Position numbers and translations under genes: made by a program. From Aquificota bacterium (lineage in GTDB: Bacteria; Aquificota; Aquificia; Aquificales; Aquificaceae): a stretch of DNA of 64,000 nucleotides. Location of the stretch: assembly GCA_013153495.1 (NCBI GenBank), contig JAADEH010000001.1, forward strand, positions 1-64,000, written 5' to 3'. The notes under the pieces were generated by a model. That model was not told the origin of the DNA, did no database searches, and was given only the letters and a program-made list of their open reading frames with translations. Each line of letters begins with the position of its first letter. Positions within the stretch are counted from its first letter, which is position 1. Shown one piece after another: positions 7,014-15,273 of the stretch.

Positions 7014-8053
7014 AGCTCTTCAGAGCGGGAAGGCAGGAAAACCTACGCTCAATAACCCTATTCCACGCTTTGGCAAGGCTCGGATACGAAGGGCTTGTTA
7101 TAACCTCTCCTGCGGAGACCTACGTGAGCGTGGGATACTTTGACAAAACCGAGGAGATAATAGACCTCAAGAAGTGTGAAGAAAAGGGAATTCCCGTCGT
7201 TCGCAGGGAGGTGGGTGGCGGTGCGGTTCTCCTGGACCAAAACCAAGTCTTCTACCAGCTCATACTCAAAAGAAATACGGACAAGCTCCCTTTCAGAATA
7301 GAGGAAGCCTACCGCAAGTTTTCCGAACCTGTCATAAAGGCATACCGCAGGCTGGGTGTGGAGACCGAATACAGACCCATAAATGACATAGTGGTAAAGA
7401 CCAATAAAAGGAAGATAAGCGGGCAGGGTGCTGCGGACATAGGAAAGTCCTTCGTCTTCGTGGGCGGGATGCTTCTTAGGTTCAACACAAAGCTCATGTC
7501 CGAACTCTTTAAAGTGCCCGAGGAGAAGTTCAGGGACAAGCTCTACAAGAGCCTTGAGGAAAACATATCTTGGGTTGAGCGGGAGACGGGCAGGCTTCCC
7601 ACTTACGAGGAGGTGGAGGAAGCTCTCGTGGAAGAGTTTTCAAAGCTTTACGACTTTGAAGAATCTGAAATACCGCCGGAGGCGGTCTCTTTAGCTGATA
7701 AATTAAAGGAAGAATTCATCTCCGAAGAAGCTCTCCTTGAGGACACGGGTCGCAAGCACAGGGCTATAAAGATAAAGGAGGGGGTCTTCGTAAGAAACGG
7801 ACTTCACAAGGCTAAGGGAGGGTTAATCAGGTCGGAGGTCTATATACAGGAAGGGAAAATCGCAGAGGTCAAAATTTACGGGGACTTTACCCTATACCCT
7901 AAAAGTGCCTTGAGGAATTTGGAAAGTATGCTAAAGGGCACTCCCTTTGAGGAGAAGGCACTCAGAAATGTCCTTCAGGACTTCTTCACCAAAGACATAG
8001 ACTTTCCCGGCGTGAGCGTGGAAGACCTCATGGCGGTCATATACGGGGAGTGA
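7010..8053 (+). CDS. lipoate-protein ligase A family protein
   Basis: 347 aa. The N-terminal 240 residues are an LplA/biotin-ligase-like catalytic domain with the RREVGGGAVLLD loop and KISGQGAA lysine motif. The C-terminal ~90 residues resemble the LplA accessory domain (VFVRNGLHKAKGG onward). It would activate lipoate with ATP and load it on a carrier protein. In sulfur oxidizers such ligases serve the lipoate-binding protein of the sHdr system; no hdr or lbpA genes are in this window, so that link is inference. Start ATG overlaps the upstream 36-aa gene. Confidence 0.85.
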   Translation: MKLFRAGRQENLRSITLFHALARLGYEGLVITSPAETYVSVGYFDKTEEIIDLKKCEEKGIPVVRREVGGGAVLLDQNQVFYQLILKRNTDKLPFRIEEAYRKFSEPVIKAYRRLGVETEYRPINDIVVKTNKRKISGQGAADIGKSFVFVGGMLLRFNTKLMSELFKVPEEKFRDKLYKSLEENISWVERETGRLPTYEEVEEALVEEFSKLYDFEESEIPPEAVSLADKLKEEFISEEALLEDTGRKHRAIKIKEGVFVRNGLHKAKGGLIRSEVYIQEGKIAEVKIYGDFTLYPKSALRNLESMLKGTPFEEKALRNVLQDFFTKDIDFPGVSVEDLMAVIYGE

Positions 8054-8077
8054 GCGGGGGTATATAATCCCGATTGC

Positions 8078-8710
8078 ATGAGGAGAGAGGACTTTTACTC
8101 TTTGGCGGAAAAGCTCGGGGAAGGCATAAGGGTCGGGGAAGTTGTTCTGTTAGCAGGAAAGCCCAAGCCGGGGAGGTTCTCGGAGGAGTTTAACTTAGAC
8201 CTCTTCGTTGAGAACGGAAATTTGAAGAGACCTTTGCTTCACGCAAAGGTGTTTTTGGGAAGGAGAGAATACAGGGACTGGGTGGAGCTTTTCGGCATAA
8301 GCGGGGAGGTTTTCGGGAAGACATACTTCGGCTCGGAACTGGAAGCCTTCGTTCTGGATAGCTTCTCCTCTCTTACGGGGAGGATTTTCGTGGAATACTT
8401 CGAGGATATGGAAACTGTTAGGGAACTCTCGGCGGGGGTTCCTCCCGCTCTCTCGAGGCTCGGCTTTGAGCTTGCGAAAAGAGGTTTTACCTGGTTCAAG
8501 GACTGGTATTTCCCGGAAGGTCTTATGGAAGGGGGACACAAACTTCAGGCGGAAAAAGCGGTCAACGACGAGAAAAGAAAGAGGCACTTGGAAAGCTTAA
8601 AGGGAGACTTGCAAACCTTCCTGGATAAGTGCGGGGAGGAGAGTTTAAAGGAAAGGGTAGTTGAAAGGTTTAAAATACTTGAGGGCTTATGGAAACGGAA
8701 CTCCTTCTGA
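8078..8710 (+). CDS. conserved hypothetical protein, possibly DUF1122
   Basis: 210 aa soluble protein, rich in aromatic and charged residues (RDWVELFGISGEVFGKTYFGS; RGFTWFKDWYFPEG). It resembles the DUF1122 group known from archaea and Aquifex, but this is from memory. A TATAAT box at 8063-8068 ends 9 nt before the ATG and no ribosome site is visible, so it probably has its own leaderless promoter although it follows lplA by 24 bp. Its end overlaps the exchanger gene by 22 nt. Confidence 0.75.
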   Translation: MRREDFYSLAEKLGEGIRVGEVVLLAGKPKPGRFSEEFNLDLFVENGNLKRPLLHAKVFLGRREYRDWVELFGISGEVFGKTYFGSELEAFVLDSFSSLTGRIFVEYFEDMETVRELSAGVPPALSRLGFELAKRGFTWFKDWYFPEGLMEGGHKLQAEKAVNDEKRKRHLESLKGDLQTFLDKCGEESLKERVVERFKILEGLWKRNSF

Positions 8711-9663
8711 ACTTCTTTAAGCTTGTGGTAGGTCTGGGGGTTCTCGTCAAGGGAGCAGACCTTCTCATAGAAGGTGCCTCGGGACTTGCCAAGAGGGCAG
8801 GGATACCGGAATTCGTTATTGGGCTTACGCTCGTTGCCTTCGGGACATCTCTTCCAGAGCTTACCGTGAATGTTCAGGCGAGCTTCAAGAGCGCTTCCGA
8901 GATAACTCTCGGAAATGTCATAGGTTCCAACATAGCAAACATTCTTCTCATTTTGGGAGTTGCGGGACTTATAAGACCCCTCTCCATACACAGGACTTTC
9001 GTGAAGAAGGAGATACCCCTCAACTTCTTAAGTATCTTAGTGCTCTTTGCTATGGTTTCCGATACTATCATGGACGGTCTCTCCCAGGCTTTCGTCTCCC
9101 GCTCGGAGGGTCTCGTCCTTATAACTACCTTTATCGGATATCTATACTTTCTGGCTGCGTTCTTGGAGAGGAATGAAGTTGACGACGATGTGGAAAAGAT
9201 GGGCTTTGTGAAAGCAGGTATCCTAATGTTGCTCGGACTCGTGGGTCTGGTCTTGGGTTCGGACTGGACCGTAAACGGTGGCGTGGGACTTGCCACAGCT
9301 CTCGGCGTCAGTCAGGTAATAATAGGGTTGTTCCTCATAGCCATAGGAACTTCTCTTCCGGAGCTTTTAACCTCTGCGGTTGCCGCATACAAGGGAAATC
9401 CGGACATAGCTCTCGGGAATGTAGCAGGCTCGAACATATTTAATGTCTCTCTCGTTCTCGGAGCGAGCGCTCTGATAAATCCCATTCCCGTCCCGGAGAG
9501 GGTCTTCAGGGACCTTGCTCTCCTCTTTGTGGCAACTCTCGTTCTCTTTATATCCAACTACACCGGGAAAAGATACACGGTCTCACGATGGGAAGCGGGA
9601 ATTTTTCTTGCCATATACTTTCTCTACGCAATATACTCATGGTATGGGGAGATAGCTAAATGA
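8689..9663 (+). CDS. CaCA-family calcium/sodium:proton antiporter (YrbG-like)
   Basis: 324 aa with about 10-11 membrane helices and the two inverted alpha-repeats of the Ca2+/cation antiporter superfamily: GLTLVAFGTSLPELTV with GNVIGSNIANI in the first half, and GLFLIAIGTSLPELLTS with GNVAGSNIFNV in the second. These contain the ion-coordinating Glu and Asn residues. It extrudes Ca2+ in exchange for Na+ or H+; which one is not determined. It overlaps its neighbours at both ends (22 nt and 4 nt). Confidence 0.9.
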   Translation: METELLLNFFKLVVGLGVLVKGADLLIEGASGLAKRAGIPEFVIGLTLVAFGTSLPELTVNVQASFKSASEITLGNVIGSNIANILLILGVAGLIRPLSIHRTFVKKEIPLNFLSILVLFAMVSDTIMDGLSQAFVSRSEGLVLITTFIGYLYFLAAFLERNEVDDDVEKMGFVKAGILMLLGLVGLVLGSDWTVNGGVGLATALGVSQVIIGLFLIAIGTSLPELLTSAVAAYKGNPDIALGNVAGSNIFNVSLVLGASALINPIPVPERVFRDLALLFVATLVLFISNYTGKRYTVSRWEAGIFLAIYFLYAIYSWYGEIAK

Positions 9664-9872
9664 AGTCCAAAGACATTTCCGCAATGACAGTTGGTCTTAA
9701 TCTCTTGGGAGGTATAATTGCGGGTTTGTTGGTAGGTTATTTCGTGGATTGGGCTTCGGAGCAGTGGTTTGGGATAAAAACATCTCCCTGGGGCTTGATA
9801 CTCTTCTTTTTTATCGGCATAATAGCCGGCTTCAAGAACGCATATCAGGATTTGAAAAAACTTGAAAACTGA
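9660..9872 (+). CDS. AtpI/AtpZ-like small membrane protein
   Basis: 70 aa with two transmembrane helices. The first is glycine-rich (LNLLGGIIAGLLVGYFVDW) and the second ends in FFIGIIAGFKNAYQDLKKL, the signature of the F0F1-ATPase-associated AtpI/AtpZ family thought to help ATP synthase assembly or Mg2+ supply. No other atp genes are in the window. ATG overlaps the exchanger stop by 4 nt. It is probably the last gene of the 8078-9872 transcript. Confidence 0.75.
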   Translation: MKSKDISAMTVGLNLLGGIIAGLLVGYFVDWASEQWFGIKTSPWGLILFFFIGIIAGFKNAYQDLKKLEN

Positions 9873-9925
9873 GAAAAAATTTTGTAAAATGGAACTCCGT
9901 TAAGAAAACAAAGGGAGGGATTGAA

Positions 9926-10642
9926 ATGAAAAAAGCTTTATTTCTTTCTCTTATGCTAACTTCTGCCTTGATGGCAAAGGAGAACAAAGAAAAACTTTGG
10001 GACGTTCACATCGAATTATCCTTTGTTAAAACTTCGGGAAACACCAAAACCTCTACCTTTGCTGAGAAGCTCGAGGTAAAAAGAGAAGGTAAGATAAACA
10101 GGTTCTATCTTAAAAACTCGGCACTTTTTGCCTCTCAAAACGGCAAAGAAACAGCCAACCGCTTCGACATCAACGGAAGATGGGAGAGACTTTTTACCGA
10201 AAGGCTCTTCGGGTTCTTAGCTGCAGGGTTTGAAAGGGACAAATTTTCGGGATACTCCTACAAGCTCAGCATTGGACCCGGTATAGGTTATGACGTTCTC
10301 AAAACCAAAAAGCACCAGCTGAAGATACTGCTTTCCACACCCTACTACTACAACAAGATAGAGAATGACGGCATAGACAACTACGCTACCTTCAAAGGGG
10401 AACTTTACTACCAGTGGCTTATAAGGGAAAATCTCAAGCTCAAAGAGGATGCAAGCTACATAGTGGACTTGTCGGATACGGGCAAATACTTCATAAACTC
10501 TGACACCACCCTTGCGGTAAAGATAAACAAGCACCTATCCTTGGGAGTAGGCTACAAAATAGCCTATCAGAGCAAGCCCCCGAAGCCGGGTCTAAAGAAG
10601 CTTGATACGACTTTCTCCACCTCGCTGATAATTGATTTCTAA
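9926..10642 (+). CDS. DUF481 outer-membrane beta-barrel protein
   Basis: 238 aa. A signal peptide (MKKALFLSLMLTSALMA) is followed by alternating amphipathic strands and a C-terminal aromatic residue (LIIDF), typical of an outer-membrane barrel. SGNTKTSTFAEKLEVKRE and the later TPYYYN segment fit DUF481 (YdiY-like). A GGGAGGG ribosome site precedes the ATG and GTAAAAT (about 9885) is a plausible -10. Gene end overlaps the convergent transporter gene by 4 nt. Role unknown beyond the envelope. Confidence 0.82.
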   Translation: MKKALFLSLMLTSALMAKENKEKLWDVHIELSFVKTSGNTKTSTFAEKLEVKREGKINRFYLKNSALFASQNGKETANRFDINGRWERLFTERLFGFLAAGFERDKFSGYSYKLSIGPGIGYDVLKTKKHQLKILLSTPYYYNKIENDGIDNYATFKGELYYQWLIRENLKLKEDASYIVDLSDTGKYFINSDTTLAVKINKHLSLGVGYKIAYQSKPPKPGLKKLDTTFSTSLIIDF

Positions 10643-11532
10643 ATCCTTCTGAAGATAAAGGAGAGTAACACACCGAGTATATTCTGGGAGAGGCTGAACA
10701 CTGCGGAGGGAAGCGCCGCCAGCGGCGAGAAGAACTTAAGAGCCAGAACGGTGGACAGTCCGGAGTTTTGCATGCCTACTTCTATCGATAGGGTCTTTGC
10801 CAGTTTGCTGTCCAGCCCGAAAAGTCTTCCGAAGGCATATCCCAAAAGGAAACCACCCGCATTGTGTAATAGAACTCCCACCAGAAGTAGAAGGCTCACC
10901 TCCTCGAGCCTCTCCCTGTTCAGAGCAAAAATCACGGCTATTATGAAGGAAATTGCGGTTATAGATACGTAGGGAAGGAATCTCTCCAGAATAAGAACCT
11001 TCTCACCGAAGGTCCTTCTAAAAACCATACCGGCAACCACAGGGAACACCACTATCTTCAAGGTAGTGAACACCATACCCCAGAAGGGAACAGGAACGAA
11101 CTTTCCTGCCAGAAGCCAGGTCCAGAGGGGTGTCATAAGGGGTGCTAACAAGGTGGAGAGGGTTGTCATGGAAATCGAGTAAGCGAGGTCTCCGCCGGAT
11201 ATGTAGGTCATGAGGTTTGATGCCGTCCCACCGGGAGCGGAACCCACCAGAACGAACCCCGCTACAAGCTGAGGCTCAGCCCCCAGAAGCCTCGCAACCG
11301 CAAACCCCATAAGGGGCATAACCGTAAACTGCAAAGAGGCACCGTAGAATATAATCTTCGGTCTTTTAAAAATGTTTCTGAAGTCCTCTAAGCTCAGGGT
11401 AATGCCCATGCTCAGCATAATCACCACCAGGAGGGGAACTATAAGCTCCCTGAATTTTCCGAAGGTCTCGTGGAAGAAGAACCCGCCTAAGGAGAAACCC
11501 GTAAGAATGAGGAGAAAAAGAACGCTTTGCAT
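10639..11532 (-). CDS. bile acid:sodium symporter (BASS) family transporter
   Basis: 297 aa, about 9-10 transmembrane helices. The family signature GSAPGGTASNLMTYISGGDLA and the later GMQNSGLSTVLALKF (crossing helices with the sodium sites) are clear. Likely imports an organic anion with Na+; the substrate is not predictable. Convergent with the DUF481 gene and divergent from purC, 17 bp away. Confidence 0.88.
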   Translation of the reverse strand: MQSVLFLLILTGFSLGGFFFHETFGKFRELIVPLLVVIMLSMGITLSLEDFRNIFKRPKIIFYGASLQFTVMPLMGFAVARLLGAEPQLVAGFVLVGSAPGGTASNLMTYISGGDLAYSISMTTLSTLLAPLMTPLWTWLLAGKFVPVPFWGMVFTTLKIVVFPVVAGMVFRRTFGEKVLILERFLPYVSITAISFIIAVIFALNRERLEEVSLLLLVGVLLHNAGGFLLGYAFGRLFGLDSKLAKTLSIEVGMQNSGLSTVLALKFFSPLAALPSAVFSLSQNILGVLLSFIFRRI

Positions 11533-11549
11533 GGGGATATAATTTTAGA

Positions 11550-12260
11550 ATGCCCGAAAAGAAGAAAAAGCTTTACGAAGGCAAAGCCAAGATAGTGTAT
11601 GAGACCGATGACCCTGATAAACTCATTCTCCACTTTAAAGACAGCGCCACCGCCTTTGATGGGGTAAAAAAGGCTCAGCTCGAAGGGAAAGGAAGCCTCA
11701 ACAATACCATATCCTCGATTATCTTCGAAGTTCTCCACAAAAAGGGCATAAAAACCCACTACATAAAGAAACTCTCCGACAACGAAATGCTCGTTTGGAG
11801 AGCGGAAAGGTTCCTCGTAGAAGTGGTGGTGCGCAACCTTGCAGCGGGGAGCATAGTCAAAAGGCTCGGCTTTAAAGAAGGAGAGAAATTCGAAAAGCCC
11901 CTCGTAGAGTTTTTCTACAAAAACGACCAACTCCACGACCCCCTCGTGTGCGAGGCCCACATAGATTTGATGAAACTTGCACCCATCGAAGCACTTCCCA
12001 CCATGAGGGAAACCGCACTTAAGGTAAACTCCATACTCTCGGAGTTTTTCTCTCAAAACGGAATAATCCTCGTGGACTTTAAGTTAGAGTTTGGAAGACT
12101 GCCTGACGGCAGTATAGGGATAGTAGATGAGATTTCTCCCGACAGCATGAGGCTCTGGGACGCAGAAACGGGAGAAAAGCTCGACAAGGACAGGTTCAGG
12201 TTTGACCTCGGCGACTTGCTCGAGGGATACCGCAAAGTCCTCGAAAGAATTTCCCAATGA
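11550..12260 (+). CDS. purC: phosphoribosylaminoimidazole-succinocarboxamide synthase
   Basis: 236 aa SAICAR synthetase. It joins CAIR with aspartate using ATP in purine synthesis. YEGKAKIVYETDDPD (nucleotide loop), VEVVVRNLAAGS and LVDFKLEFGR with DEISPDSMRLW are the expected conserved blocks. A consensus TATAAT (11538-11543) ends 6 nt before the ATG with no ribosome site: the clearest leaderless candidate in the window. Confidence 0.96.
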   Translation: MPEKKKKLYEGKAKIVYETDDPDKLILHFKDSATAFDGVKKAQLEGKGSLNNTISSIIFEVLHKKGIKTHYIKKLSDNEMLVWRAERFLVEVVVRNLAAGSIVKRLGFKEGEKFEKPLVEFFYKNDQLHDPLVCEAHIDLMKLAPIEALPTMRETALKVNSILSEFFSQNGIILVDFKLEFGRLPDGSIGIVDEISPDSMRLWDAETGEKLDKDRFRFDLGDLLEGYRKVLERISQ

Positions 12261-12290
12261 GAGGTATATATTTATGGCAGGAGGTGGGTT

Positions 12291-13211
12291 ATGCTGAGGG
12301 GAGCACTCCTTCTGATAGCGCTTATGGGAATATCCTTTTCCATGCCAAAGCTGGTTTCTCCGGAATGGCTAAAAGACCGCTTAGGCGATAAAAACCTCGT
12401 CATACTCGAGTTTTCAGATACCCAAAGCTATCTCGTTGAAGGACACATACCCGGTGCGGTTCTGACTGAAAAAGAAGACTGGCGCATTATGGACGAGAAA
12501 ACGGGTGCTCTCGTAAAAAAGCCCCTCGAGGAGTATGAAAAGCTCTTTCGCAGGTGGGGAATAAACAACGACTCCATGGTTGTGCTTTACTACAAAGGCA
12601 ACAAAATGAACGAAATACTTGGAGCGGTGTATGCTTACTGGCTTTTTCACCTTGTCGGGCACGAGAGGGTCGCTCTCCTCGACGGTGGCTGGCTCGCATG
12701 GGAGAAGAAAGGCTATCCCGTAAGCTACGACGAACCCGATGTAAAGGAGGGAAACTTCAAAGTCCGATACAACCCAAAGAAAGAAATAAACTGGAAGTAT
12801 CTCCTCGAGAACATAGGCAAAAAACCCATAATCGACGGAAGACCGGTGGGGCACTACTTTGGCATATCCAAGTTCCCGGCAGCAAAGAAATACGGGCACG
12901 TTCCCTGTTCCGTTCCACTTCCCTGGGAGTGGTGGGTTCACAAAGACGAAGAGAGCGGAAAGCTCTACATTCAAATTCCCGACTACATAGAGGAATTCCT
13001 GACAAATCAAGGTATAAAGAAGGAAGACGAAGTTCTGCTTTTCTGCTTCGGAGGAACCGGAGCCGCATTCGTTTACATGGTCATGGACTTTGCAGGTTAT
13101 AAGAACATGAGGGTTTACGACGCCTCAAAGCGAGAGTGGGAATATTTAAACCTCCCCCTCAACAGGTTTGTGTGGGAAACCTTTAAAGACTGCAAACCGC
13201 CTAAGCCTTGA
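12291..13211 (+). CDS. exported double-rhodanese sulfurtransferase
   Basis: 306 aa with a signal peptide (MLRGALLLIALMGISFSM) and two rhodanese domains (about 20-150 inactive, 165-295 active). The second active-site loop is CFGGTGA with a single candidate catalytic Cys (about 254), against CGSGVTA in SseA/TST. Likely transfers sulfane sulfur in the periplasm, which fits a sulfur-oxidizing lifestyle. The AGGAGG ribosome site lies just upstream of the ATG. Its end overlaps the convergent Cys-cluster gene by 11 nt. Confidence 0.85.
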   Translation: MLRGALLLIALMGISFSMPKLVSPEWLKDRLGDKNLVILEFSDTQSYLVEGHIPGAVLTEKEDWRIMDEKTGALVKKPLEEYEKLFRRWGINNDSMVVLYYKGNKMNEILGAVYAYWLFHLVGHERVALLDGGWLAWEKKGYPVSYDEPDVKEGNFKVRYNPKKEINWKYLLENIGKKPIIDGRPVGHYFGISKFPAAKKYGHVPCSVPLPWEWWVHKDEESGKLYIQIPDYIEEFLTNQGIKKEDEVLLFCFGGTGAAFVYMVMDFAGYKNMRVYDASKREWEYLNLPLNRFVWETFKDCKPPKP

Positions 13212-13866
13212 GCTTAAAAACCTTTTTAACGGGGTCGAACCTAAGCCAGTAAGTTATAAAACCCACCCTTTCCTCTAAACTTTCCGTATCCAACTCCGGG
13301 AACCTTCTCCCCAGCTCTACGAGAGCTAACTTCCACCTTGCGTAAAACCTTCCCCTTATCTCTTCTATAAAAGGTGCTATCTCGTTCTTCCACACAAAAC
13401 CCAGGGGGTTTTCCCAATCCCTTCTGCAAACCTCCTTGTCCCGAAACAAAGTCAGCCTGCACATACCCGGACGAGCCTCGTAAACAGAACAGCTCTTATC
13501 CTCCTTCAAAAAGGGGCAGGGAACCTCGTTCATGCCCAGCCCACCTATCAACCCCAGCCTGTCCACATCGAGTCTCTCCTCCGGTATGGGTGAAGAGGGA
13601 AGGTAGCCGACCCTTCGAGCCTCTTCTTGATAAATCCTGCCGTATTTCTTCAGCCTCTTTGCAATTTCCTTTCTTTCTTTCAGAGGTAAAGAGTTCAAAT
13701 AATCGACAAGCAGGACAGCCTCCGGCTCCTTTATCCACAAAGTTACTCCATAACAGCAGTAAGCGCACCCTTTGGAGCAATCAACGGGAACTCCCTCAAT
13801 TACATCTTTTAGAATTTTCTCAAGAACTCTGACCCTCTCCTTCGCATACTCGAGCTTGGGTTCCAT
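13201..13866 (-). CDS. YkgJ family cysteine-cluster protein
   Basis: About 221 aa soluble protein with the Fe/Zn-chelating YkgJ pattern: CSKGCAYCCYGV near the N-terminus and CPFLKEDKSCSVYEARPGMCR later. The metal and function are unknown; related domains occur in flagellar FliB-like and ferredoxin-like proteins. The ATG at 13866 is chosen because TAAAAT (13874-13879) ends 7 nt upstream; a TTG one codon earlier is the alternative. Confidence 0.8.
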   Translation of the reverse strand: MEPKLEYAKERVRVLEKILKDVIEGVPVDCSKGCAYCCYGVTLWIKEPEAVLLVDYLNSLPLKERKEIAKRLKKYGRIYQEEARRVGYLPSSPIPEERLDVDRLGLIGGLGMNEVPCPFLKEDKSCSVYEARPGMCRLTLFRDKEVCRRDWENPLGFVWKNEIAPFIEEIRGRFYARWKLALVELGRRFPELDTESLEERVGFITYWLRFDPVKKVFKLKA

Positions 13867-13912
13867 CAAGGTTATTTTAAAGGTCCATTTAAAAATTCCG
13901 AAATTTGAAGCT

Positions 13913-14799
13913 ATGAAAGTCGAAAGCTCAGACGTGCACCTCCGTGCTTATCAGTTCTCTACTCGGGTAAGCTTTGTAAAGGAAAACTTAAAGTAATAAA
14001 GCTCGGTCTTAAACCCACGAAAGCGGAAGAAACCGCAGAAGATCCAAAGGAGTTAATTACGAGAAAGCTTTTGGAGCTAATAACCGGCAGAAAGATAAAA
14101 AGACTCACCGTAAGAGACTTCTTGCCTGAAGAAACCCCGCCTCGAGAACCCCAGTTCGCTATGGAGTATTCCAGACAGGAAGTAAACCTGAAGGAAGACA
14201 GCCTGACCTTTTACGCCTACGGAGTCCTTAATACCGCAGACGGTCGCAGGATAAATTTCAACTTAACTCTCTTCTTAAAGAACTTTGAGATAAAGATTGA
14301 GTCCGAGAAGCTCAGAAGCGGTAGCGTTGCTCTCGTTGACCCCCTGGTAATAAACCTTAACAACACACCGAACCTATTTGAACCCGGATACTTTTCCTTC
14401 GACCTGCAGGGGGACGGAATTCCCGAGAAGGTCCCCTTCCTGTCCAGCGGAAAGGGATACCTGTTTTTCGACCACAACGACAACGATGTCCCCGAAGCAA
14501 AAGAGCTTATAGGTGTCAAGACGGGAGACGCCTTTGAAGAGCTCAAACTTCTGGACCAGGATAACAACCGATGGATAGATTGGTCGGACCCAGCCTTTGG
14601 AAAAATCAAGGTGTGGCTCAGAACACCCACCTCAAGCCGAGTCAAAACCCTTAAGGAAGTCGGTGTAGGTGCACTATACACGCAGGATAAGCCCGTAAAG
14701 TTTCCTTTGAGTGGCTCTGTAGTCTTAGGACAGCTCGGTGTCTTCCTGAAGGAGAACGGTCAGGTAGGAACCCTTCTAAAGATAGACCTCAGAGCCTAA
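13913..14799 (+). pseudogene. Ca-binding-type (EF-hand-like) protein gene with a -1 frameshift
   Basis: The 5' part starts at ATG 13913 (MKVESSDVHLRAYQFSTRVSFVKE) and stops at TAA 13994-13996. The rest is in the frame one base back, open through the junction (LKVIKLGLKPTKAEE) and continuing to 14799. Joined, they give about 295 aa of a widespread family that begins M-K/R-V-x-S-S and carries VDPLVINLN, FSFDLQGDG, DHNDNDVPEAKELIG and LLDQDNNRWIDWSDP Asp-rich loops. The shift lies around 13978-13990, in an A-rich run. Read alone, the downstream part would need a TTG start at 14071. Sequencing error, recent mutation or programmed shift are possible. Confidence 0.75.
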
Positions 14800-15188
14800 T
14801 CGTATTTAGAGTCGCTCCTTACCTTTATTACGGTGTGAACGTTACCCCTCGGGTTGAAGTCTCCTACGACCTCTAAAAATCTCGGCTTTAGCGTCTCGTA
14901 GAGAGCTGTATAAATCTCGTTGGTAGCCTGCTCGTGGGATATGTATCTGTTCCTGAATTTGTTAAGCCAGAGTTTGAGAGACTTTAGCTCCACTATGTAT
15001 CGGTCCGGTATGTAGCGTATCTTTATGGTTGCGTAGTCCGGATATCCGGAACGGGGACACAGACAGGAAAACTCGGGAAAGGTTATCTCAATCATGTAAT
15101 CCCTTTCGGGTGTGGGGTTTTCCCACGGCTCAAGCTCAGCCTGCTCTATGGCAAGCTCTCCGTATTTCTTCTCTTTCACCTCTTCCAT
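14796..15188 (-). CDS. queF: NADPH-dependent preQ1 reductase (7-cyano-7-deazaguanine reductase)
   Basis: 130 aa, the short YkvM-type QueF. It reduces the nitrile of preQ0 to preQ1 in queuosine synthesis. The nucleophilic Cys sits in [12 protein letters not shown], and VELKSLKLW plus SHEQATNEI are the conserved QueF motif and active-site His/Glu region. Two further queuosine genes are at 43.6 kb (queC) and 59.6 kb (queH). Its end overlaps the frameshifted gene by 4 nt on the opposite strand. Confidence 0.93.
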   Translation of the reverse strand: MEEVKEKKYGELAIEQAELEPWENPTPERDYMIEITFPEFSCLCPRSGYPDYATIKIRYIPDRYIVELKSLKLWLNKFRNRYISHEQATNEIYTALYETLKPRFLEVVGDFNPRGNVHTVIKVRSDSKYD

Positions 15189-15210
15189 GGAAAATAAATA
15201 TATGCGAAAA

Positions 15211-15250
15211 ACTTAATTAAGTTAGAGCGGGAGCGTGAAAGAACCCCCGC
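15211..15250 (-). terminator. candidate terminator between the YeeE gene and queF
   Basis: Between the two minus-strand genes, GCGGG (15227-15231) can pair with CCCGC (15246-15250). A 12-bp perfect palindrome ACTTAATTAAGT (15211-15222) followed by a T-run on the minus strand lies downstream. The combination fits termination of the YeeE transcript, but the stem is short. Confidence 0.4.
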
Positions 15251-15273
15251 CCCTATATGTCCTTTGATAGAGC

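Noticed and set aside
12554-13102. Two opposed open frames inside the double-rhodanese gene
   Set aside because: The rhodanese reading has signal peptide and active-site loop; the others are Arg/Ser-rich artefacts.
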